From an uncultured Chitinophaga sp. (GTDB taxonomy: Bacteria > Bacteroidota > Bacteroidia > Chitinophagales > Chitinophagaceae): DNA of 64,000 bases. Both the position numbers and the translations under genes were made by a program. Below, one piece after another: positions 26,317-34,883 of the stretch. Every line of letters starts with the position of its first letter. Within the stretch, counting starts at the first letter, position 1. The stretch covers positions 1 through 64,000 of the forward strand of contig NZ_CABHOU010000072.1 in the NCBI RefSeq assembly GCF_902168175.1. The letters run 5' to 3'. Under the pieces are notes generated by a model that was not told the DNA's origin, made no database searches, and saw nothing but the letters and a program-made list of their open reading frames with translations.

Positions 26317-28599
26317 TTAGGCTGCGAAGCGGAACCGAAGTTTAAGCGCCTTGGCCTTCATTACTAGGCGACGGCGGCGGTCAAAGTCAACTATACGGGC
26401 CGAGGTTTCAGGAGCCGGGTTTTCGGGAGGTGGCAGCATAATGGCTTTTCGGGATGCGGCGACCCGTTTAGACCGATCAACCTGGCGGAATTGTTCCGCT
26501 GTAACCACTACAGATAAATTATGGTTACGTTCCAGCACGGTTACGAAATTTGAAATATCGTCCGCCCGCACATCTGCCACCATCTTGTCGGCCGTCTTCT
26601 GGAAGTTATTGCCAACTACCAGTGCCAGCAAGTCTTTGTCCAGGTAAACGGCACCGCCTTTACTTCGGCTGTCGGGTAAAATAATTTTAAATGAATTCTT
26701 TCCCCGGAAAATTGACAAATCACCGTCTGCCGTAAACCCTTTATTAGGCTGTAACGACTTAATAAAAGGTAACGCGGAGGCTATAGGGATCGTGACCGAT
26801 CCATCGACCTCCTTAGACATATTCCATTCCTCTGGTAATAAAATGCCTTTTTTTATCTGCTGATCTACAGTGGTATAACTTACCAGCTTTCCAGGAAAAT
26901 CTGCAAATGCCTGTAGAATGTTTCCCGTCACGATATACCGGGTACTCCGATCCACGTTTTTAGCCTTTACAGCAGCTTCCCATTCGGTCAAGACATCATT
27001 AATCGTAAGTTCAGGCATGCCGGTACTTTGTCCCAACGTCGCTAATAAATCAGCAGACATTGAAGCTGGAACGACCAAATATTTGCGTCCATTTGCGAGT
27101 GCAAATCGCAACTTCACCTGCGACGGAGCAAATGGGTTTGACTTCCTGTTATCAATCTGAAGCCCGATAAAAACGGCGGTTACACTTTCATGTCCACCAG
27201 CAAATGTCGTAATAGGGTACCGCAATAAACGCCCCGGATAGAAGAAGCGGAATAACTGTAATAGATAACGCTTATTGTTTTCGGCCTTTTCTTTTATCGT
27301 AACATCTTTTTTATTACGGGCGGTTTCTAACTCGCTTTTTCGCATTTTATACGCAGCTTGCCATTCATCCAAATCGGCTTCCAACTTCTTCATTTTCTTT
27401 TCCCGGCCAATGCTTTCGATCAGAATTTCGTAATGCGAACGCGTTTCATCAAGTTCTTGGGATAGTCGCGCCTGGTGATGGCCCTCAAAATCGTGGATAA
27501 TGTTCGCGGTATAAACATCAGGAGTAACACCGGCTAACGATTCGTTTAGAAGTTGGTGGAGCTGCTCGCGTGTGAAAGGCTTTCGCAGCACGTTTGCGGT
27601 AACAGTTTCTAGCACACTATCGGTACCAAAGGCACTGTCGTTCCCTGTCCCCATCTTAACAACCTGCGTTCCGGTGGTTTCCGCTTCGAGGTTCATAGCT
27701 TCCACTTCTAAGTCATATTCGCCAACCTGGCGTAGATAATCAACTTTCTCTACGTAGCGTTGAGCCATTTCATTATAAAACTCCTCCTGCATATGGGTAG
27801 ATAACACGGCAACGCGGCCCGATACTCGATGGGCGGCATCTTCTCCAGTGGAAGCCTCACTATTTCCGGCCTCAAGAAGATGCAGTGGATCACCCAGCAG
27901 CACGTTGACCTCGCGATTGTCTGCTAGGTACTCCACGACAAGTTTATCGCCATATTTATTCAGGAAATCCGGCACATCAAGTATAGCGCTTGACTGCTTT
28001 TGATTAGAAGTGGTATTAGCGTCAAGCGACTTTAGTTTTTTCTGCAACATCATCATGAGGCGAACCTCAGCTGGGATAGCGCTCGTGATGTAATCATAAA
28101 TTGGCTTATAGATTTGGCCAGTTCTGTTGATTCGGCCCCGTTTCTGCACCTCGGTATTGATGTCCAGTTCGGCCTGCAGTACAATCATCACACGTTGACG
28201 CACCTTCTCGCGAGGTACTTTTCCTGTCGGTATGGCATGGGCAGAAGCTCCAGTGCTGCCGGACTGGTTAATCATCAATACATCTACCTCATCATTGTTA
28301 AAACGCCGGAAAGCGTCATTCGGATTCAACTTTTTGCGCCCGACAACAAGGCCCATGTTTGTTTCCAGGTTTAGCTGAACTTCATACTTTCGCCCTGTGA
28401 CCTCCGCGACCCGGTAGCCAGCGTCCTGTAATATTTTGATGATAACATCGATAGGCGAAATGGTAATTCCCGTCGATATATTTACGATACTGGAAGTGAT
28501 GCGGTGGTATTCTTCCGTAGCTTCCGGCCCCAATTCCGCCAGCTGGAAAGTCCCTTGCGTAAAGCAACGGGCCGCTTTTCTATACCCTAGGGTAAGCAC
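26317..28599 (-). CDS. Strawberry-notch-type helicase C-terminal part, N-terminus missing
   Basis: About 740 residues matching the C-terminal half of SBNO-like helicases. Seen are VLMINQSGSTGASAHA and ELDINTEVQKRGRINRTGQ (helicase motif VI with the arginine finger), followed by the long helical SBNO region and a coiled coil. The first helicase domain with Walker A is absent. The frame begins at a GTG that lies in the antisense of the serine recombinase N-terminus (residues LTLGYRKAARCFTQ are antisense of it). So a recombination or deletion near 28555-28570 removed the 5' half. It is probably non-functional as a helicase. Confidence 0.7.
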   Translation of the reverse strand: MLTLGYRKAARCFTQGTFQLAELGPEATEEYHRITSSIVNISTGITISPIDVIIKILQDAGYRVAEVTGRKYEVQLNLETNMGLVVGRKKLNPNDAFRRFNNDEVDVLMINQSGSTGASAHAIPTGKVPREKVRQRVMIVLQAELDINTEVQKRGRINRTGQIYKPIYDYITSAIPAEVRLMMMLQKKLKSLDANTTSNQKQSSAILDVPDFLNKYGDKLVVEYLADNREVNVLLGDPLHLLEAGNSEASTGEDAAHRVSGRVAVLSTHMQEEFYNEMAQRYVEKVDYLRQVGEYDLEVEAMNLEAETTGTQVVKMGTGNDSAFGTDSVLETVTANVLRKPFTREQLHQLLNESLAGVTPDVYTANIIHDFEGHHQARLSQELDETRSHYEILIESIGREKKMKKLEADLDEWQAAYKMRKSELETARNKKDVTIKEKAENNKRYLLQLFRFFYPGRLLRYPITTFAGGHESVTAVFIGLQIDNRKSNPFAPSQVKLRFALANGRKYLVVPASMSADLLATLGQSTGMPELTINDVLTEWEAAVKAKNVDRSTRYIVTGNILQAFADFPGKLVSYTTVDQQIKKGILLPEEWNMSKEVDGSVTIPIASALPFIKSLQPNKGFTADGDLSIFRGKNSFKIILPDSRSKGGAVYLDKDLLALVVGNNFQKTADKMVADVRADDISNFVTVLERNHNLSVVVTAEQFRQVDRSKRVAASRKAIMLPPPENPAPETSARIVDFDRRRRLVMKAKALKLRFRFAA

Positions 28600-30211
28600 A
28601 GATGATCAGGCAGACGGATATAGTCCAGCTCACCAGGAGGATGCTTTACAGCGTCATTGTGTAAAAGAAAATATAATCGTTAAGGGCGTTTTTCATGAAG
28701 ATTATTCAGCTAAAACATTTGAACGACCAGAGTTTAATAGGATGCTCTCAATCATTAAGAAACAGCGTAATACTGTTGATTTATTTTTGATTACAAAATG
28801 GGACAGGTTCTCCAGAAACTTTGCAGAAGCATACCGAATGATAGGAGTACTCAAAAAGCTGGGAGTAGAGGTACAGGCGATTGAGCAGCCGTTGGATATG
28901 GAAATACCCGAAAGCAAAATTATGTTGGCAATCTACCTTACCGCACCTGAGGTGGAAAATGACCGTCGCGCACTTAATACCCTCCATGGCATGAGGCGAG
29001 CCAAGAAAGAGGGGCGATATCTTGGGATTGCCCCTCGCGGCTATTCCAATGGACGTGACGCGGAAAACAAACCAATTTTGGTTCCTAATAAAGACATGGC
29101 AACGGTAAAATGGTGTTTTGAAGAAATGTCCAGGGAGATTTTTGATATTCAGACGTTGTGGCGAATGGCGCGCCAGAAGGGTCTAAAAGTTCAAAAAAGT
29201 CAATTTTGGAGCATGTTACGCAATCCCGTGTACTGTGGTAAGGTTTTTATAGCCGCCTACAAAAATGAACCAGCGCATTGTGTTGCGGGAATTCACCCGC
29301 CTATTATAAGCGAGCATCTTTTCAACGAAGTTCAGGATGTGCTAAGGGGTAGGCGCCGGAAAGTTAGAATTGATGCGAAACACCATATTACTGAGAATCT
29401 TCCTCTACGCGGATTTCTAATTTGCAAAAATTGCGGTCAGCCTCTTACCGGAAGCGGATCAAAGGGAAATGGCGGAGTATACTATTATTATCATTGTATG
29501 ACCGCTAGAAAATGTAACGAGCGGTTCCGTGCCTCCGAGGCGAATGAGGCTTTCATTAGGGTGCTACAGACGATCGCGGTAAATGGGGATGTTTTGTGCG
29601 CCTACGCGGCAAAAGTTCACAAAGCCCTGGAAAAAGGGCAGACCAGCGATAAAAGTGAAATAGTCACAATCGATGATGCAATCTCCAAAATAGGCAATCG
29701 GCTCCAAAATGCCCGAACATTATTGCTGGATGGGGAATTGTCAATGACTGACTATAATGAAATTAAGACAAACCTTTTGGGGGAGCAGCAGGCACTTACT
29801 GCTCGTAAGCATAACCTTCAGCAAAAGCCCAAAATAACAGAAGATTATATGAAAGCGGGGGGCGATATCCTGGCGAACATAGCGACCCGCTTCGCCGCAG
29901 CAAATTCGGAGGGTAAAAAAAAGATCATTGGTTCGATCTTTCCGGGAAAGTTGATTTTCCAGGAAAATAAAGTTCGAACCACGGAGCCGAATGTGATACT
30001 AGAGCTGATAGGCAGGATGGGAAAGGATTTGGACGGGTCTAAAAAGGAAAAGGTTGGAGAAATCTCCAACCTTTCCGCTAGTGTGCCCAGAACAGGAATC
30101 GAACCTGCACACCCTTTCGAATACAAGATTTTGAGTCTAGCGCGTCTACCAATTCCGCCATCTGGGCAATGCCTTTCGCATTGTGGGATGCAAATGTATG
30201 TAATCAAATAA
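28499..30211 (+). CDS. Large serine recombinase with chimeric N-terminus and tRNA-antisense tail
   Basis: Site-specific recombinase, 570 residues from the ATG at 28499. The resolvase domain begins AAFLYPRVSTDDQADGYS (nucleophile Ser in RVST), with KWDRFSRN. A recombinase domain (GIAPRGYSNG...MLRNPVYCGKVF) and a zinc ribbon follow (CKNCGQPL and the CMTARKCNERF pair), then a coiled coil (about 29680-29830). Two oddities: the about 20 residues before KQRAAFLY are antisense of the helicase gene and no start lies closer, so the real start was lost. And the last 43 residues (from VPRTGIEPAHPFEY on) are the antisense of tRNA-Leu. Probably the integrase of the island. Confidence 0.8.
   Translation: MRWYSSVASGPNSASWKVPCVKQRAAFLYPRVSTDDQADGYSPAHQEDALQRHCVKENIIVKGVFHEDYSAKTFERPEFNRMLSIIKKQRNTVDLFLITKWDRFSRNFAEAYRMIGVLKKLGVEVQAIEQPLDMEIPESKIMLAIYLTAPEVENDRRALNTLHGMRRAKKEGRYLGIAPRGYSNGRDAENKPILVPNKDMATVKWCFEEMSREIFDIQTLWRMARQKGLKVQKSQFWSMLRNPVYCGKVFIAAYKNEPAHCVAGIHPPIISEHLFNEVQDVLRGRRRKVRIDAKHHITENLPLRGFLICKNCGQPLTGSGSKGNGGVYYYYHCMTARKCNERFRASEANEAFIRVLQTIAVNGDVLCAYAAKVHKALEKGQTSDKSEIVTIDDAISKIGNRLQNARTLLLDGELSMTDYNEIKTNLLGEQQALTARKHNLQQKPKITEDYMKAGGDILANIATRFAAANSEGKKKIIGSIFPGKLIFQENKVRTTEPNVILELIGRMGKDLDGSKKEKVGEISNLSASVPRTGIEPAHPFEYKILSLARLPIPPSGQCLSHCGMQMYVIK
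30052..30071 (-). terminator. Terminator of tRNA-Leu
   Basis: GGTTGGAGA-AA-TCTCCAACC, 9-bp arms; on the minus strand it is followed by TTTTCCTTTTT. It lies 12 bp beyond the tRNA 3' end and inside the 3' coding end of the recombinase. Confidence 0.8.
30084..30167 (-). tRNA. tRNA-Leu (anticodon CAA)
   Basis: On the minus strand the 84-base sequence folds into GCCCAGA...TCTGGGC acceptor. The D-loop is GGCGGAATTGGTAGACGC, the anticodon loop CTCAAAA (anticodon CAA), the long class II variable arm CTTGTATTCGAAAGG, and the T arm GCAGG-TTCGATT-CCTGT. The discriminator is A; the next bases are CAC, so CCA is not fully encoded. It is the right-hand boundary of the AT-rich island. Confidence 0.95.
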
Positions 30212-30221
30212 TATTTTGCAA
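30191..30221 (-). promoter_or_regulatory. Promoter of tRNA-Leu
   Basis: Minus strand: TTG, 20 bases, TACATTTG. The latter is an exact match to the Bacteroidota -7 box TAnnTTTG, and it sits 24 bases upstream of the mature tRNA 5' end. Confidence 0.7.
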
Positions 30222-30520
30222 GAAATTTTTGAAATCCCCGGCAGCAAGGCGAAACCGGTAGGTTTTAGCTGTGAATGTTCTTCGTAACTGATCGGCAATG
30301 TCGCCGGTTTAAGGTTTTTTGGATCGTCCGTAGACTGCCCGGAACTAAGGTATAAACCGCTTGCAGAAACTGTGGGCGCGGAAGGGATTGTTTACGCGAT
30401 AGTTCACCGCCTGGTTTTATACGGTGAATTAAGAGTATTAACAACATATTCCTTGTTCGCACAACATTTTCGACAGGAATAGGGCTTTCCATTAATTAGG
30501 GCTAATTTTGCGGGATAAAT
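30222..30520 (+). promoter_or_regulatory. Non-coding gap with promoter of the radical SAM gene
   Basis: No gene is supported here. TAATTTTG at 30503-30510 fits the -7 box TAnnTTTG and lies 11 bp before the ATG at 30521, which would give a very short leader. The -33 box is weak. An open stretch on the minus strand (30265-30492) has no protein character. Confidence 0.4.
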
Positions 30521-32725
30521 ATGAACGATTTGAGTGCGTCTGTTTTCATGATTACTCCGCCCTTCACGCAGCTGAACACGCCTTACCCGGCTACAGCGTA
30601 CCTGAAAGGCTTCCTGAATACCAAAAATATCTCTTCCTTCCAGGCAGACCTCGGTATTGAGGTAACGCTGGCCCTTTTTTCAAAAAAGGGCCTTGAAACC
30701 CTGTTTGCCCGCATCGGCAACAGGGAAGGCCTGTCCGACAACGCTGCCCGCATCCTGGCGCTCCAGGATGATTATATACACTCGGTAGATGATGTAGTGC
30801 TGTTTCTGCAGGGGAAGAACCCTACGCTGGCGCACCGTATCTGTAAACGCGATTTTCTGCCGGAAGCCTCGCGCTTTGCGCAGCTGGAAGACCTGGACTG
30901 GGCTTTTGGCTCGATGGGTACACAGGATAAAGGTAAACACCTGGCTACAATGTACCTCGAGGACCTGTCTGACCTCATCATGGAGTGTGTGGACGAACAC
31001 TTCGGTTTTAGTCGTTATGCCGAAAAACTGGCGCGTTCAGCCAATAGTTTCGACGAGTTATACGGGGCACTGCAAAAGGAATATACTTTCATCGACGAAC
31101 TGCTCATCCAGTTATTAAAAGATAGAATGGAAATGGTGCAACCCGATATGGTGGCTATCTCCGTGCCTTTCCCGGGCAACCTGTATACCAGCTTGCGTTG
31201 CGGGCAATGGGTGAAAAAACATTATCCAAACACGAAGGTGGTTATGGGTGGAGGTTTCGCCAATACGGAACTGCGGTCGTTATCGGACCCACGGGTATTC
31301 GAGTTCTACGATTTCATTACACTGGATGATGGCGAAGCGCCGATCGAAAACCTGCTGAAATACATACAGGGACAAATTGGGCAGGACCAGCTGAAGCGCA
31401 CCTTCACACTGGTAGACGGCCAGGTGACTTACTTTAACAATAAATCATGCGCCGATTATAAACAGGGCCAGGTAGGTACGCCCGATTACAGCGACCTGCT
31501 GCTGGATAAATACATCTCCGCGATAGAAGTCGTAAACCCCATGCACCGCATGTGGAGCGATGGCCGATGGAATAAACTGACCATGGCCCACGGCTGCTAC
31601 TGGGGCAAGTGTACTTTTTGCGATATCTCACTCGATTACATTCGCCTGTATGAGCCCATAGCGGCTTCGCTGCTTTGCGACCGCATGGAGGAAATTATCG
31701 CACAAACAGGGCAGAATGGTTTCCACTTCGTGGATGAAGCCGCACCGCCCGCATTGATGCGTGCTTTGGCCTTGGAGATCATCCGCCGTAAACTGAATGT
31801 AAGCTGGTGGACGAACGTTCGTTTCGAAAAAAGCTTCACCCGCGACCTCTGCCTTTTGCTGAAAACGTCGGGCTGCATTGCGGTATCGGGCGGACTGGAA
31901 GTAGCGTCGGACAGGTTGCTGGAACTGATACAAAAAGGGATCACTGTTGCGCAGGTTGCACAAGTGAACCGTAACTTTACAGAAGCCGGTATTATGGTGC
32001 ATGCCTATCTTATGTACGGCTTTCCCACCCAAACAGCGCAGGAAACAATTGATTCCATGGAGATGGTCAGGCAGATGTTTAAAACAGGCATCCTGCAGTC
32101 CGCTTTCTGGCATCTTTTTACCATGACAGCACACAGCCCTGTGGGTATGGACCCTGCGAAATACAAGGTGAAGAAGGAATCGGAAGTGATAGGCACTTTT
32201 GCCAATAACGACATCGTACATATCGATGAAGAAGGTGGTGATCACGAAACGTTTGGTTTCGGGTTGAAGAAGTCGCTGTTCAACTACATGCACGGCCTTT
32301 GCCTGGACGATCCTTTACAGAAGTGGTTTGAGTTTAAAGTGCCCAAAACGCGCGTGGCGCCCGACCATATTGAAAAGTGTTTAACGGAAGATATGTACGC
32401 TTCCTCCAAACCTACCAGTAAAGTGGTGTGGCTGGGCAAAAAACCTTTAGTGGAAACGATCACCAAGTCGAAAAAAGGCAATACCTGGGAAGTAACCTCT
32501 CTTACATTCCAGGACCGTAAAACAAAGGCCAGCATTAGCGTTAACCAGCCCGAAGGTTTGTGGCTGGCAGACATGCTGGAGAAATTATCAGTCAGTAACC
32601 CTAAAACCTACACGCTGCAGGAAGTAATGGACAGTTACGCCGCCGCAGGCTTCGACGATTTCGAACTGTTCTGGGACAACAAACCGGTGAACACCCTGCA
32701 CAAGTTTGGCTTATTAAAGTTGTAA
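30521..32725 (+). CDS. B12-binding domain radical SAM protein
   Basis: A 734-residue enzyme. The N-terminal half contains a cobalamin-binding-like Rossmann region (about 205-285: PDMVAISVPFPGN, TKVVMGGGFANTE, FITLDDGEAPIENLL). A radical SAM barrel follows with the cluster motif C359-x4-C364-x2-C367 (GCYWGKCTFCD). FHFVDEAAPPALMRAL, ISGGLE-like AVSGGLEVASDRLLELI and HAYLMYGFPTQTAQET are later barrel strands. The substrate is unknown; relatives act in methylation or C-C chemistry on secondary metabolites. It is followed after 6 bp by a 167-residue hypothetical gene, so they form an operon. Codon use is that of the host chromosome. Confidence 0.88.
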   Translation: MNDLSASVFMITPPFTQLNTPYPATAYLKGFLNTKNISSFQADLGIEVTLALFSKKGLETLFARIGNREGLSDNAARILALQDDYIHSVDDVVLFLQGKNPTLAHRICKRDFLPEASRFAQLEDLDWAFGSMGTQDKGKHLATMYLEDLSDLIMECVDEHFGFSRYAEKLARSANSFDELYGALQKEYTFIDELLIQLLKDRMEMVQPDMVAISVPFPGNLYTSLRCGQWVKKHYPNTKVVMGGGFANTELRSLSDPRVFEFYDFITLDDGEAPIENLLKYIQGQIGQDQLKRTFTLVDGQVTYFNNKSCADYKQGQVGTPDYSDLLLDKYISAIEVVNPMHRMWSDGRWNKLTMAHGCYWGKCTFCDISLDYIRLYEPIAASLLCDRMEEIIAQTGQNGFHFVDEAAPPALMRALALEIIRRKLNVSWWTNVRFEKSFTRDLCLLLKTSGCIAVSGGLEVASDRLLELIQKGITVAQVAQVNRNFTEAGIMVHAYLMYGFPTQTAQETIDSMEMVRQMFKTGILQSAFWHLFTMTAHSPVGMDPAKYKVKKESEVIGTFANNDIVHIDEEGGDHETFGFGLKKSLFNYMHGLCLDDPLQKWFEFKVPKTRVAPDHIEKCLTEDMYASSKPTSKVVWLGKKPLVETITKSKKGNTWEVTSLTFQDRKTKASISVNQPEGLWLADMLEKLSVSNPKTYTLQEVMDSYAAAGFDDFELFWDNKPVNTLHKFGLLKL

Positions 32726-32731
32726 CTCTTT

Positions 32732-33235
32732 ATGAAGATCAGTAAGTACGTACAGGAAGGTAAATCCGAAAACTACCAGGCTGCCGAAGACAGAGGTCTT
32801 TTAAAAGCAGGGGAGGCTGCCGCTATTTTATCCAGGCAGTTCAACACGAAAATCTATGCAAAAGAGATAGAAGTGTTCGCGAAAGAATGGCACCATGCAG
32901 GCGTGTTCAAAAGCGGTAACTCACTGAAAGGCCGCAGGGTATATTTTTTTGCTAAAGATCAACTGGAAAAACTATCGCTCGACGCTATTCTCGCCAACCG
33001 TAAAAAGGAGATGCAGCCAGCAGAAAATAAAACAGTGCAGGGCTGGTACATTCAGTTCTTCAAAATGACCGACCCCGTTACCCGCCGCCGTTACTCAAAA
33101 CCTTTTGTGGGGATTTACAAGGGTTCCGCTGCTAAAAAGCCAAAGGGCTTCAGGCCGTTGAACGACGAAGCATTTGAGGTAGCACAGAAACAGAGGGGCA
33201 AGGCTTTACAGCCAGGCGAGCAGCCCAAGTTCTGA
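32732..33235 (+). CDS. Hypothetical protein co-transcribed with the radical SAM gene
   Basis: A 167-residue basic cytosolic protein, starting MKISKYVQEGKSENYQ. The N-terminal part (about 20-85) looks like a small winged-helix-type fold (AGEAAAILSRQFNTKIYAKEIEVFAKEWHHAG); the rest is a Lys/Arg-rich beta segment. No family recognised. The 6-bp gap to the radical SAM gene implies a functional link or simple co-expression. Confidence 0.6.
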   Translation: MKISKYVQEGKSENYQAAEDRGLLKAGEAAAILSRQFNTKIYAKEIEVFAKEWHHAGVFKSGNSLKGRRVYFFAKDQLEKLSLDAILANRKKEMQPAENKTVQGWYIQFFKMTDPVTRRRYSKPFVGIYKGSAAKKPKGFRPLNDEAFEVAQKQRGKALQPGEQPKF

Positions 33236-33267
33236 GAAAGCATTATATTTAGCTAACGCTATCTGAT

Positions 33268-34707
33268 ATGTTCAAATCCTTTTTGTCGTTGCTCCTTTGT
33301 CTGTTGGTGTCGGCTGTATATGCACAGTCGCCCAAACCGTTTACCCCACAACAGTTGAAACAAGACCTGCAGGTGCTGAAAGACAGCCTGGAGGTCGTAC
33401 ATCCCGCGCTATACCGCTACTTTAAAAAGCCTGTTATCGATGCTGCCTTCCGGGACACGGAGCGCAGGCTGAACAAACCGATGGACGCTGCGCAGTTTTA
33501 TACGCTGGTAGCGCCGTTAGCCACCATGGCTGGTGATATTCATACCAGCATCGAACTGCCGGACGACTACCATAGCTGGGTGGCTGCCAATAAAAAGCTG
33601 TTTCCTTTCGATGTGCGTATTATCGGCCAGGATGTATTTATTGCCAGTAATAACAGCGACGATAGTACGATCAGCGTGGGGAGTAAGATCATAAAAATCA
33701 ATGATCAACCGGTAGCAAAACTGCTGCATAAATTAGGTAGTACTTTTTCGGGTGAAGGCGCCAATCAAACGCTTAAGATCAGAAGAGTGGAGCAGCGTTT
33801 CGCATTCCAGTATTACTTTGTTTACGGTGATTGTAAAAAGTTTAAAATCGAATATGTTGATGGAGATGCCAGGCATCTGAAAACTGTTGCCCCGCAACCT
33901 TATTCCGTCTTCAATGCCAGAAGGGCCAATACACGTAAAACATGTCCGCTGCTGAAGCCTTTATTCCCGCAGCCACCTTATCTTTCCTTATCCCTTGAAA
34001 AAGAAAAAAGCACTGCCGTATTAACCGTAAAATGGTTACAAAACGATGTGCTGGCCAGTAGTGGAGAAGCCTTTAAACCTTTCATCGATAGTGCGTTCGC
34101 GGCGATAAATAAGGAAGGTATTCAACACCTGATTATCGACATCCGCAATAATGATGGCGGAGAAAGTGCAAACGCCAGTTACCTGTATAGTTATCTGAGC
34201 GATAAGCCCTTTCGTTTTTTGTACGCCATGGAAGCAACCAGGACAACTTATGAGGCGGATATTTCCACTGGCATTCGGTATACAAAAGGCATTACTGTAG
34301 ATACGGCTACGAATGTTGGTACTTTCTTCGGCCTTAATACGCAATCTTTGCCAGGCAACCGTTTCGCCGGTGCAGTGTATGTATTGACGGATGGGTTAAC
34401 GGTATCGGCCGCCGCGCAGTTTGTAACGCTGGTGAAACTCAACAAACGGGGAGTATTGATAGGCGAAGAACTGCCCGGCGCTTTGAACGGCGGATCAGGC
34501 AGGGGATATGCTTATTTTTACCTGCCTAATACGAACCTGCTCAGCATGATATCCCGTTATCGATTGTACATGACGGAACCCTCCAAACCGCATAGAGACG
34601 ACTGCGTACAACCGGATTATATACCTATGAAAACGATTGCAGAACTACTTATGGGCGTTGATAAAGACCTTCAAACGGCTCATGATCTCATCCAAAAGGC
34701 ACTTTAG
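33268..34707 (+). CDS. S41 family peptidase (tail-specific protease-like)
   Basis: A 479-residue exported protein. The signal peptide is MFKSFLSLLLCLLVSAVYAQ, followed by an N-terminal helical domain and a PDZ-like part (VGSKIIKINDQPVAKLL, about 130-150). The S41 core has LIIDIRNNDGGESANA and AVYVLTDGLTVSAAAQF, where the Ser in TVSAAA is the likely nucleophile; the catalytic Lys falls in NKRGVLIGEE. Such proteases are periplasmic or surface-bound. A possible -7 box TATATTTA sits about 20 bp before the start. Confidence 0.88.
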   Translation: MFKSFLSLLLCLLVSAVYAQSPKPFTPQQLKQDLQVLKDSLEVVHPALYRYFKKPVIDAAFRDTERRLNKPMDAAQFYTLVAPLATMAGDIHTSIELPDDYHSWVAANKKLFPFDVRIIGQDVFIASNNSDDSTISVGSKIIKINDQPVAKLLHKLGSTFSGEGANQTLKIRRVEQRFAFQYYFVYGDCKKFKIEYVDGDARHLKTVAPQPYSVFNARRANTRKTCPLLKPLFPQPPYLSLSLEKEKSTAVLTVKWLQNDVLASSGEAFKPFIDSAFAAINKEGIQHLIIDIRNNDGGESANASYLYSYLSDKPFRFLYAMEATRTTYEADISTGIRYTKGITVDTATNVGTFFGLNTQSLPGNRFAGAVYVLTDGLTVSAAAQFVTLVKLNKRGVLIGEELPGALNGGSGRGYAYFYLPNTNLLSMISRYRLYMTEPSKPHRDDCVQPDYIPMKTIAELLMGVDKDLQTAHDLIQKAL

Positions 34708-34883
34708 GCTGATTTTTATGAAAAAGGAAGAGATTAGCAACTTGCTAAAACGCCGCAACTGTTTAGCCCCGGCCGATACTGCATTTTCTTGTCATCCCCA
34801 GTAGAAAAACGGTTTAGCACCTGATCAGGAAGTCATAAATTAATCACAAAATATGACCATTCATCAGGAAAAATACCCTTTAA

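Noticed and set aside
30265-30492. 75-codon minus-strand frame between tRNA-Leu and the radical SAM gene
   Set aside because: It starts in the promoter area of the radical SAM gene and shows no domain or start context.
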